A stretch of DNA of 64,000 nt from Acidimicrobiales bacterium (GTDB lineage: Bacteria > Actinomycetota > Acidimicrobiia > Acidimicrobiales > JACCXE01), in assembly GCA_035546775.1 (NCBI GenBank), contig DASZWD010000054.1, positions 1-64,000 on the forward strand, written 5' to 3'. Shown here piece after piece: positions 1 through 7,479 of the stretch. The first letter of the stretch is position 1; each line of letters starts with the position of its first letter. Made by a program: the position numbers and the translations under genes. The notes beneath the pieces are model-generated. The model was not told the origin of the DNA. It was given only the letters and a program-made list of their open reading frames with translations, and searched no databases.

Positions 1-642
1 ACTGATGAGCATGTTGACGATGCGCACGACGGGCGCGTCGTCGGGCATGACGTCGGCCGTCGTCGCCGTCTTGTGACGCGACGACTCGGCGGCTTCGAAC
101 GCTTCGACGAGACGGCCGACGGAGTCGAGCGCGCGATACGCGTTGTTGATGGCGCGTTCGATGTCGGACGACGGCGCGATGTGCAGCGTCACCGCCGTCT
201 TCATCGCCGTGCGCAGCTTGTTCGCGGTTTCCGGCGACGGGTCCGCGGCGGCGACGATCACCGTGTTGTCCTCGCCGCGGTGCAGCGGGATGACGAGCAG
301 TTCGCGCGCCGTGGCTTCCTTCAGCAGCGAGACGACTTCGGCGTCGGGCGCCTCGCGTCGTAGGTCGGCGAAGGGCACGCCGAGCTGTTCGCCGACGGCG
401 GCTACGACGTCGCGCTCGGCGATCGCTCCCATCTCGACGAGCACATCGCTGAGCGCTTTGCCCGAAGTGCCCTGACGTTCCTTCGCCGCCTCCAGCTGCT
501 CGGTGGAAATAAGGCCGCGCTGCACCAAAAGGTTGGCGATGGCCGATCCGGCGCCCGCGGATGGCGCCGCCGACTGGGTCGTGGGCGCGCTCGGCTCATC
601 GAGCGCAGGGCGCTCGGTCGCCTTGCGGCGGCCCAGTGCCAT
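1..642 (-). CDS. pilB: Type IV pilus assembly ATPase PilB/GspE, N-terminal part (cut by window edge)
   Basis: Partial gene; it begins at the ATG at 642 and stays open through base 1, giving 214 residues. After a low-complexity leader of about 33 residues there is a clear MshEN/GspE N-terminal domain: a helix-rich segment (LVQRGLISTEQLEAAKE) followed by GKALSDVLVEMG and an EQLGVPFADL motif, as in PilB and GspE proteins. The last visible residues (APVVRIVNMLIS) match the start of the linker into the ATPase domain; Walker A and B lie outside the window. In this family the full protein is a cytoplasmic hexameric ATPase that drives pilus extension or type II secretion. Which of the two cannot be decided from this part. 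The gene after it in this window (730-1824, same strand, upstream) looks unrelated. Confidence 0.85.
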   Translation of the reverse strand, partial: MALGRRKATERPALDEPSAPTTQSAAPSAGAGSAIANLLVQRGLISTEQLEAAKERQGTSGKALSDVLVEMGAIAERDVVAAVGEQLGVPFADLRREAPDAEVVSLLKEATARELLVIPLHRGEDNTVIVAAADPSPETANKLRTAMKTAVTLHIAPSSDIERAINNAYRALDSVGRLVEAFEAAESSRHKTATTADVMPDDAPVVRIVNMLIS

Positions 643-729
643 TACGAACCAGCTTCAAAGGTCACGGGCGCACAATTTTACCGCGAGGCTCCACAACCGG
701 GGGTTACCGCGGGATTGCCGGGTGGTGGC
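643..729. other. Intergenic gap upstream of the pilus ATPase
   Basis: 87 bp between the stop of the metallopeptidase gene and the ATG of the pilus ATPase gene, both on the minus strand. The promoter of the pilus gene could lie here. I see no convincing -10/-35 pair or terminator. Confidence 0.3.
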
Positions 730-1824
730 TTACCGGAGGCGTCGGCGGAACCCGAAGGCGAATGCCACCACCACGCCGAGGCCGAACACTTCGCGTGACG
801 CGTCGTCAGCGGCCGCCGTCTGGGTTGGTGGGTTCGCGGGCGTGGGCGAGGGCAGCGTCACCGCGACCGGCGCGACCACCGCGACCGGCGGCGCCGGCAG
901 CGGTGGGGGTGGCGGAGGTGGTGGCGTATCGGCGTCGAGGTGCACCGTCCAGCCGAGGTCGTGGAGGATGCCGAGCGCCGCGGGACCGACTTGGTGGATC
1001 GTCTCGCCGCGGCGGATCGTCGTGGTCATCAACGCGTCGGGACTCCCGGGCGAGTAAGCGACTTCCGCGAGGTGAGCCAGGCTGCAGTGGTAGTTCCATT
1101 GCGACCGCGACTCGATCCGGATGCGGCGGCCACCGGCGTCGCGCGCGGGGCCGCCCCAGACGACCGCGCCGCTCGTCACCGCGACGCGTAGCGCGGCCGA
1201 CGGACTCGGGAACGCCGACTTGTCGAGCAGCGGTGCGCCGCTGCGCCCGTCGACGAGGAACCGGTCCATGGCGACGGCGCCGAAGCCGCTGCCGTCGTCA
1301 CCGAAACGCCCCCACGCGACCTGGCCGTCGCCGGCGTCGTGAAACGACGCGAATAATCCGAGTCCGTGACCGATCTCGTGCAGAGCGAATGTTTCGAGGT
1401 CGACGTAGCCGGGCGGTGCCGGCGTGTCGGGGTCGAATTGCCAGCGCTCGCGCGTGCTGAAGGTGATCGAAACGTCGGGCCGCCCGTCGCGCAGGTCGCG
1501 CCCGCTCAACGCGTCGGCCAGCGCGACCGGTTCGAGGTCACCGTCGGGTGCGGCGCGCACGAGACGCAGGTGGTCGCTCGCCGCCGCGACCAGTGGCGGA
1601 AGGTCGCCCCAGTGCACGGCGACGACGACGGGCACCGGCGTGCTGACAAGCGCGCTCCAGTGCGTCAGCGCGCGCTCGATGGCGACGTGCGCCTCAAGCG
1701 GTACCGACGCGTCATAGCTCGCGCGGAACTCGCTGCTGGTGGCGTGCGCCGGCGCCGGCGCGGCCAGCACGACCGCCGCGACGACACCAGCAATGCACGC
1801 GTTGATCCGCCCCCGGAAACGCAC
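730..1824 (-). CDS. Secreted zinc metallopeptidase (metzincin-like) with proline linker and C-terminal membrane anchor
   Basis: 364 residues with a GTG start. Residues 1-28 form a Sec signal peptide (Arg-rich n-region, Ala/Val core, APAHA cleavage region). The mature part carries HEIGHGLGLFASFHD, a metzincin-type HExxH followed by Gly. In canonical matrixins (HExxHxxGxxH) the third ligand would be at motif position 11; here that position is Ala and the next His is at position 14, so the third ligand is uncertain. The C-terminus has a run of prolines, a Pro/Thr-rich linker, a short hydrophobic segment (VFGLGVVVAFAFGF) and RRRLR at the very end, the layout of a surface-anchored or sorted protein. 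No LPXTG motif is present. It is probably an extracellular peptidase on the outer face of the cell; substrate unknown. Not obviously linked to its neighbours. Confidence 0.7.
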   Translation of the reverse strand: MRFRGRINACIAGVVAAVVLAAPAPAHATSSEFRASYDASVPLEAHVAIERALTHWSALVSTPVPVVVAVHWGDLPPLVAAASDHLRLVRAAPDGDLEPVALADALSGRDLRDGRPDVSITFSTRERWQFDPDTPAPPGYVDLETFALHEIGHGLGLFASFHDAGDGQVAWGRFGDDGSGFGAVAMDRFLVDGRSGAPLLDKSAFPSPSAALRVAVTSGAVVWGGPARDAGGRRIRIESRSQWNYHCSLAHLAEVAYSPGSPDALMTTTIRRGETIHQVGPAALGILHDLGWTVHLDADTPPPPPPPPLPAPPVAVVAPVAVTLPSPTPANPPTQTAAADDASREVFGLGVVVAFAFGFRRRLR

Positions 1825-1882
1825 GATCGCAGGAGACCATGCCCGGGTACCGCGGCGCTATGGCAGCGGTCACATCGTGGGA

Positions 1883-2218
1883 CTACGTGGTCTTCGAGGG
1901 CAGGCCGTTGCGGATGTTGTAGACCGCGACCACGTCCGAGACCGTGATCAGCCCGTCGCCGAGGTTGCCGGTGTAGGCACCGGTCACGATCGCTTCCACC
2001 GCGCCGACGACCTCGTCGTCCTCGACGATGACGGTCACCTGGAGCTTGTGGGTGACGGCGAGCTCATAGGTCTGGCCGCGCCACTCACCCACCTTCTCGG
2101 GCGACTGACCGTGGCCCCGCACGTCGGCGATGGTGAAGCCGGCAAACCCGGCCTCCTTCAACTGCTCGGCGACGTTGTCGAATCGGTCGGGGCGGATGAC
2201 AGCTTCGATGCGCTTCAT
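1883..2218 (-). CDS. glnK: PII nitrogen regulatory protein GlnK
   Basis: 111 residues, full length for PII (about 112). It starts MKRIEAVIRP and has the PII core, including VTGAYTGNLGDGLITVSDV (the phosphate and 2-oxoglutarate-binding C-terminal signature). Tyr51, the T-loop residue that is uridylylated or adenylylated in other bacteria, is present. The rest of the T-loop (GEWRGQTYELAVTHK) differs strongly from the usual enterobacterial GHTEIYRGAEY form. Its ATG overlaps the TAA of amtB by one base (TAATG), so the two are translationally coupled. PII proteins bind ATP/ADP and 2-oxoglutarate and gate the ammonium channel AmtB at the membrane. A divergent T-loop could alter the AmtB or modifying-enzyme contact, but that is inference. 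Confidence 0.92.
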   Translation of the reverse strand: MKRIEAVIRPDRFDNVAEQLKEAGFAGFTIADVRGHGQSPEKVGEWRGQTYELAVTHKLQVTVIVEDDEVVGAVEAIVTGAYTGNLGDGLITVSDVVAVYNIRNGLPSKTT

Positions 2219-3810
2219 TAACCGGCCACCTCTTCACGCAGCGCCTTGGCCGACGTGGCCACCGACGCGTTTCCGACGGGAGCAAACACTGGTCCCTGCG
2301 CTTCGAGGAAGTCGGGATAGGCCAGCGCCCCCATTTCCGGCAGGTCGAGACCGGCGATCTCGTGCTCTTCCTTCGAGCGGAACCCGACCGTCTTCTCGAG
2401 GATCTTGAAGAAGATGATGCAGGCGATCGAGCACCACACGACGAGGGTGACCACGTCGATGAGCTGGGCGCCGAGCTGGCCGGCGCTGCCGTAGAAGAGT
2501 CCCTTCACCGGCGAGGCGACTCCGTTGAGGCCGGCGCCGTACGAGCCGTCGGCGAACAGGCCGACGGCGATGAGGCCCCACAAACCGTTGGCGCCGTGCA
2601 CCGCGACCGCACCCACCGGGTCGTCGACCTTGAGCACACGCTCGACGAACACGACGACACCGACGACGAGGCAACCGGCCACGGCGCCGATGACGCAGGC
2701 GCCCCAGGGGGCGACGAAGGCGCACGGGGCGGTGATGGCCACGAGGCCGGCGAGCAGCCCGTTGGCCGTCATCGACGGGTCGGGCTTGCCGAAGACACGC
2801 CACATCACGAGCATCGCCGCTATGCAACCCGTCGCCGAGGCCAGGATCGTGTTGACGATCACGGCGGTGAAGCGGAAGTCGGTGCCGGCGAAGGTCGACG
2901 CACCGTTGAAGCCCATCCAACCGACGAGGAGGATGAAGGTGCCGAGGATGGCCATCGGCAGGTGGTGACCCGGGATGGCGCGGGGCTTGCCGTCCTTGTC
3001 GAACTTGCCGATGCGGGGCCCGAGCATCTTGGCGCCCCAGAAGGCGGCCACGCCGCCCATGGCGTGCACGACGCCCGAGCCGGCGAAGTCGACGGCGCCG
3101 TGGCCGAGCTTCGGGCCCATCGCGCCGATCTGGCTCAGCCAGCCACCGCCCCAGACCCAGTTGCCGTAGACGGGATACAGGATCATCGAGGCGAACAGCC
3201 CCCACACGCAGAAGCTCGAGAACTTCCAGCGCTCCGCCATGGCGCCGGTCGGAATCGTGGCGGTCGCATCCATGAACACGAGCTGGAAGAAGAAGAAGCC
3301 CAGGATCGAAACGTCATAGGAGTTGCCGCCGAGGAAGAAGCCGTGGTGGCTCAGGATGTTCCAGGCGCCGATGTGCCACGGCGCGCCGAGTGACGTGATG
3401 CCGAGTATCCCTCTGACGTCGACGGATCCGAACATGAATGCGTAGCCGCACACGTACCAGCCGATCACCCCCAACGCGAAGATGACCATGTTCATCATCA
3501 TGGTGTGGCTGGCGTTTTTGGCTTGCGTGAAGCCGGTCTCGACGAGGGCGAAGCCCGCCTGCATGAACAGCACCAGCACGCCACCGACCGTCAACCAGAC
3601 AAGGTTGATGGCGATCCGGTTCTGCTCGACCTGGTCGGCGATCTTCTCGATCGTGGGCGTGTGCCCGCCGGTGAATGACGTCGATACCGACGCGTCATTG
3701 CCAGTATGGGTGCCGTTGTGATCCCCGTTCGCCGCGAAAGCAGTGCCCGCCGTTGCGCCCAGCGCCAGCAGCACGATCGCGACGACGCCAAAAATACGTC
3801 TACGCCACAT
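2218..3810 (-). CDS. amtB: Ammonium transporter AmtB
   Basis: 530 residues, longer than the E. coli protein (428), with an N-terminal signal peptide (residues 1-26, ending AFAANG) and an extra N-terminal segment before the first transmembrane helix. About 11 transmembrane helices follow. Family signatures are visible: FMQAGFALVETGF near the first helix, and DFAGSGVVHAMGGVAAFWGA with the pore-lining His; a second conserved His lies in AVAVHGANGLWGL. It moves NH4+/NH3 into the cell and is gated by GlnK, encoded immediately downstream with a TAATG junction. A good Shine-Dalgarno (GGAGG) precedes the ATG. The 85-bp gap to the divergent flippase gene must hold the promoter. Confidence 0.93.
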   Translation of the reverse strand: MWRRRIFGVVAIVLLALGATAGTAFAANGDHNGTHTGNDASVSTSFTGGHTPTIEKIADQVEQNRIAINLVWLTVGGVLVLFMQAGFALVETGFTQAKNASHTMMMNMVIFALGVIGWYVCGYAFMFGSVDVRGILGITSLGAPWHIGAWNILSHHGFFLGGNSYDVSILGFFFFQLVFMDATATIPTGAMAERWKFSSFCVWGLFASMILYPVYGNWVWGGGWLSQIGAMGPKLGHGAVDFAGSGVVHAMGGVAAFWGAKMLGPRIGKFDKDGKPRAIPGHHLPMAILGTFILLVGWMGFNGASTFAGTDFRFTAVIVNTILASATGCIAAMLVMWRVFGKPDPSMTANGLLAGLVAITAPCAFVAPWGACVIGAVAGCLVVGVVVFVERVLKVDDPVGAVAVHGANGLWGLIAVGLFADGSYGAGLNGVASPVKGLFYGSAGQLGAQLIDVVTLVVWCSIACIIFFKILEKTVGFRSKEEHEIAGLDLPEMGALAYPDFLEAQGPVFAPVGNASVATSAKALREEVAG

Positions 3811-3895
3811 GATGTCCTCCGTCCGTTTCGTCGGAGTGTTACATCGGCGTCAGAACGGCGTAAGGATCGCGACGGGCTTCTTCACGGACGTTCAC
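3811..3895. promoter_or_regulatory. Divergent promoter region amtB / flippase
   Basis: The only untranslated stretch upstream of both amtB and the divergent flippase gene. On the minus strand it contains GTAAC-8 nt-GAAAC about 20 bp upstream of the amtB ATG. This resembles the actinobacterial GlnR half-sites (GTnAC and GaAAC), but the spacing is 8 rather than the usual 6. Functional assignment is tentative. Confidence 0.3.
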
Positions 3896-5245
3896 GTGGC
3901 TGAAACAGATTCGAAACAATCCGACGGCGAAGCGCCACTTTCGATCGGTCGTTTCCTCGGACGCGGCGCATCGACGTCGTTCGTGTTGCAGGCGAGCGCC
4001 GTCGTGCTCAATTACGTCACGAACATCGTCTTCGCCCGCACGCTCGGCGTCGACGACTTCGGCGTGTTCACCTACGTCACGAACTGGGCCCGGATCGGCG
4101 GCGGGATCAGCCACCTCTCGATGGCGAGCAGCGGGCTGCGCTTCGTGGCCGAGCATTCCGCCGCCGAGGACTGGCCCGAGGTCAAAGGCGTCATCCGCAC
4201 GAGCCGCCAGCTCCCGGTGTTCCTCGGCGGTGCGGCCGCCGTCATCGGCTCGGTCGCGATTCTGGCGGTCCAGGGACGCACACCGGCGTCGGTCGCCATG
4301 GTGCTGGCGTTGTGGATCATCCCCACCGCCGGGCTCATCGAGATGCAGGAGACGATCCTGCAGGCCTACCGGCTCATCTTCCGGGCGTTCTTCCCGTGGC
4401 TCGTGTTCCAACCGATCGTCGCGATCGCATTGGCGCTCGGCGCGCTGCTATTCGGCGTGCACGTGTCGGCCTCGATGGCCGTCGCCATCATGCTCGGCTC
4501 CTACGTCGCCGCGCTGGCGTTGCAGGGCGTGTGGTTGCACGCGGCGATACCCGCTGAGGTGCACGCCGCGCCCGCGGCTTACGAGTACCGCGCCTGGACG
4601 AAGGTGACGGCGCCGATCTTCCTGTCCAACGTGGTGTCGATCGTGTTCACGCGACTCGACGTCGTGATGGTCGGCATCTTCCTCGGCGCCAAGGAAGCGG
4701 GTATCTACGCCGTCGCCATGCGCGCCGGCAACCTCGCCCAGATCGGTCAGTCGTCGATGGCCGCCATCGTCAGCCCGCGCATCTCACATCTGTACTGGGC
4801 CAACCGCGAGGACGAGCTGCAGGACCTCGCGCTCACGTCGGTGCGTTGGATCTTCTTCCCGTCCGTGGCCCTGACCGCGCTGATGTTCCTGTTCGCCAAC
4901 CCGATCCTCAGTGTCTTCGGCCACGCGTTCATCGCCGGGCGCTGGGTGCTGATCTGGATCGCGCTCGGGCAGCTGGTCAGCGTCAGCTCGGGGCCCGTCG
5001 GCTGGCTCATGAACCTCACCGGTCGCCAGAACACCGCGGCGAAGGTGTTCGGCGCCACCGCCGCGCTCACCGTCGTCGGCTACATCGTGCTCATCCCGTG
5101 GCTCGGCATCGTCGGGGCTGCTATCGCCAACGCGGCGGCGATCGCGGTGCGCAACCTCGTGCTGTCGAGGTTCGCCCGTCGCAGCCTCGGCTACAACGTG
5201 TCGGTCTGGGCGTCGCTGCGCCGCCGCCATCCGGAGCAGGCATGA
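3896..5245 (+). CDS. Polysaccharide-type flippase (Wzx / MATE superfamily)
   Basis: 449 residues from the GTG at 3896. The open frame extends further upstream but would then overlap the amtB start region, and the sequence before ETDSKQSDGEAP is not protein-like, so I chose this start; it is uncertain. The protein has about 12-14 hydrophobic helices, with a Wzx/RfbX-like first part (SFVLQASAVVLNYVTNIVFA, then LGVDDFGVFTYV, the usual G-x-FG-x-F/Y segment). Members of this family flip undecaprenyl-linked oligosaccharides across the membrane. Its TGA overlaps the next ATG by 4 bp (ATGA), so it is co-translated with the MurJ-like gene. No glycosyltransferases are nearby, so the substrate is unknown. 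Confidence 0.8.
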   Translation: MAETDSKQSDGEAPLSIGRFLGRGASTSFVLQASAVVLNYVTNIVFARTLGVDDFGVFTYVTNWARIGGGISHLSMASSGLRFVAEHSAAEDWPEVKGVIRTSRQLPVFLGGAAAVIGSVAILAVQGRTPASVAMVLALWIIPTAGLIEMQETILQAYRLIFRAFFPWLVFQPIVAIALALGALLFGVHVSASMAVAIMLGSYVAALALQGVWLHAAIPAEVHAAPAAYEYRAWTKVTAPIFLSNVVSIVFTRLDVVMVGIFLGAKEAGIYAVAMRAGNLAQIGQSSMAAIVSPRISHLYWANREDELQDLALTSVRWIFFPSVALTALMFLFANPILSVFGHAFIAGRWVLIWIALGQLVSVSSGPVGWLMNLTGRQNTAAKVFGATAALTVVGYIVLIPWLGIVGAAIANAAAIAVRNLVLSRFARRSLGYNVSVWASLRRRHPEQA

Positions 5246-6840
5246 CCGTCCCCGTCGACGCGCCCGACGGCGAGGGCACCCAGGGCGTCATCCGCTCCAG
5301 CGCGCTCGTCGCCGTGGGGACGGGGTTGTCGCGCGTTACGGGGTTCTTGGCGCTCGCGGCGGTCGCCTACGCCCTCGGCTTCACCCGCCTTACCGACACC
5401 TACAACCTGGCCAACACGACGCCGAACATGGTCTACGAGTTGCTGCTCGGCGGCGTGCTGTCGGCGACGCTCGTGCCCGTCTTCGTCGAGCGGCTCGAGG
5501 ACGACGACGCCGAAGGCATCGGCGCGGTCGTGTTCGTGAGCATCGTCGCGTTGGTGGCGCTGACCGCGGTCGGGCTCTTGGTGGCGCCGCTGATCATCCG
5601 GCTGCTGACGGCGGAGGCGCCCGGCGCCACCGCCCATCTGCAACGTCACGTCGCCAACGGCCTGCTGCGCATGTTCATGCCGCAGGTCTTCTTCTACGGC
5701 CTGATCGCGATCGCGACGGCGCTACTGCACGCGCGCCGGCGCTTCAACGTGCCGGCGTTCGCGCCCGCGCTCGCCAACCTCGTCGAGGTCGCGCTGTTCC
5801 TCTGGGTGCGTCACGTCGCGAGCGGCACGCCGACGCTGCAGCAGGTAGCCCACGATCGCGGGCTGGCGCTGCTGCTCGGGCTCGGCACGACCGCCGCGGT
5901 CGCGTCGATGGCGATCCCGATCGCAGTGGCGGTACACCGCAGCGGGCGCGTGCGCCTGTCGACGAGCTGGCGCCACCCGGCGGTGGCGAAGGTGTTCCGG
6001 CTCTCGGGGTGGACGATTGGCTACGCCGTGGCCAACCAGGCGTCGCTGTGGGTGATCCTCGTGCTCGCCAACCGCCACGCCGGCGGGGTCGCCGCCTACC
6101 AGGGTGCCTTCGTGTTCTTCCAGCTGCCGCACGGGCTGTTGGCGGTGTCGCTGATGACGACGATCACGCCGGAGCTGGCGCGGCGGGCGACGCGGGGCGA
6201 GTGGCAGGCATGGCGCGATCGCTTCGACGGCGGGCTGCGCCTGCTGCTCGTGGTGGTCGCACCGGCGGCGACCGGCTACGTGGTGCTGGCGCGGCCGCTG
6301 ATCACGACGCTGCTGCAACGCGGCGCTTTCTCCAGCGGTTCGACGTCGCTCACCGCGCACCTGCTCGTGACCCTCGCCGCCGGCCTCCCCGGCTTCTCGG
6401 TGTACCTCTACACGCTGCGCGGCTTCTACGCCCTGAGCGACACGCGTACGCCCTTCGCGTTGAACGTGGTGCAGAACGTGCTCACCGTCGTCGCCGCGCT
6501 CGCCTTGGATCCACACTTCGGTGTCGCCGGGCTCACCGCCGCGATCGCGCTGGCGTACACGCTCGCCGCCGTGTTGGCGCTGGCCGCGTTGCGCCGCCGC
6601 GTCGGCGGCGTCGTGCGCATGCACACGGTCGTCACCGCCGTGCGGGTCTTCGTCGCCTGCGCTGTAATGGGCGCCGCGGTGGTCGCGATCCGCCACGTGA
6701 CTTCGGGCCGCGGTGCGCTGATGACGACCGCGGTCGGCGTGCTCGTCGGCATCGTCGTCTACGTCGCCGGTGTCTCGGCGCTGCGGGTATCCGAAGCCCG
6801 CGAACTCGTCGGGGTCGCCCGGGGCGTCGTGCGTCGGTAG
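5242..6840 (+). CDS. MurJ-family lipid II flippase-like protein
   Basis: 532 residues from an ATG that overlaps the previous stop (ATGA). Signatures of MurJ/MviN are visible: an N-terminal LVAVGTGLSRVTGFL, then TDTYNLANTTPNMVYELLLGG and LSATLVPVFVERL. The length and about 14 transmembrane helices suit the family (about 500-550). MurJ exports the peptidoglycan precursor lipid II. Having two flippases in tandem suggests that one, or this copy of MurJ, serves a cell-surface polysaccharide rather than peptidoglycan. I therefore do not assign murJ itself. Confidence 0.82.
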   Translation: MTVPVDAPDGEGTQGVIRSSALVAVGTGLSRVTGFLALAAVAYALGFTRLTDTYNLANTTPNMVYELLLGGVLSATLVPVFVERLEDDDAEGIGAVVFVSIVALVALTAVGLLVAPLIIRLLTAEAPGATAHLQRHVANGLLRMFMPQVFFYGLIAIATALLHARRRFNVPAFAPALANLVEVALFLWVRHVASGTPTLQQVAHDRGLALLLGLGTTAAVASMAIPIAVAVHRSGRVRLSTSWRHPAVAKVFRLSGWTIGYAVANQASLWVILVLANRHAGGVAAYQGAFVFFQLPHGLLAVSLMTTITPELARRATRGEWQAWRDRFDGGLRLLLVVVAPAATGYVVLARPLITTLLQRGAFSSGSTSLTAHLLVTLAAGLPGFSVYLYTLRGFYALSDTRTPFALNVVQNVLTVVAALALDPHFGVAGLTAAIALAYTLAAVLALAALRRRVGGVVRMHTVVTAVRVFVACAVMGAAVVAIRHVTSGRGALMTTAVGVLVGIVVYVAGVSALRVSEARELVGVARGVVRR

Positions 6841-7479
6841 CTAGAACCCCAGCGCCCGCGCGATGGCGGCGTGCCATGCGGGCGACAGTTTCCCGCCGGC
6901 GGCAACGCTGAGATCGAAGCGGTCGCGCGCCCGTCCCCCGACGGTGTCGACGGACGCGGCATGGACGTCGACGCCGGCGTCGGCGAAGACCGTCGCGATG
7001 GCGTGCAGCAGCCCCGGCTGGTCGGCGGCGACGACCTCGCACGCCGTATAGGCCGGCGATGCGTCGTTGTCGAAGGTCACGCTGGCGATGGCAACGGACG
7101 TCGGCAGATACGGCCGGTCGAGGGCCCGGGCGAACTCGTCGGCTCCGGGAGCGCCGTGACGGTCGACGACGAAGCTCTGGAGCGCGGCGCCGTCGTCCCA
7201 CGTGGCGACGACCGCCTGAAGCACGCCGATGCCGTGCGCCGCGAGTACGCCGGTCGTCCGGGCCAGCAGGCCCGGGCGGTCGCGGGCCGCGATGTCGAGG
7301 TTCCACGCACCGCGTCGGCGCGCTGGGGTGGTGGCGACGCGCACTTCGCCGGCGCGTGGCAGCGGGTCGAGCAGCGCGGCGTGGCGCGCCAGATCGGCGC
7401 GGTCGTGCACGGCCACATAGGCCGCGGGCGCGGTGGCGATGCGGTCGGGTACGGCGGCGCGGCGGCGCAGCGTGATCAT
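6841..7479 (-). CDS. GlnD-like tandem ACT-domain protein without nucleotidyltransferase
   Basis: 212 residues. The C-terminal two thirds is two ACT domains: one around residues 60-130 ([20 protein letters not shown]) and one around 140-210 ([20 protein letters not shown]). Both match the paired ACT domains at the end of GlnD. The N-terminal piece ([17 protein letters not shown]) resembles the last part of GlnD just before its ACT domains. The nucleotidyltransferase and HD domains of GlnD are absent. It is the last gene of the nitrate operon and starts inside the stop of the nitrate reductase gene (ATGA). ACT domains of GlnD sense glutamine, so this may be a glutamine-responsive regulatory subunit; that role is inference. 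Confidence 0.75.
   Translation of the reverse strand: MITLRRRAAVPDRIATAPAAYVAVHDRADLARHAALLDPLPRAGEVRVATTPARRRGAWNLDIAARDRPGLLARTTGVLAAHGIGVLQAVVATWDDGAALQSFVVDRHGAPGADEFARALDRPYLPTSVAIASVTFDNDASPAYTACEVVAADQPGLLHAIATVFADAGVDVHAASVDTVGGRARDRFDLSVAAGGKLSPAWHAAIARALGF

Noticed and set aside
3743-3895. A longer N-terminus for the first flippase
   Set aside because: The extra residues would overlap the amtB start and the divergent promoter, and are not similar to flippase N-termini.
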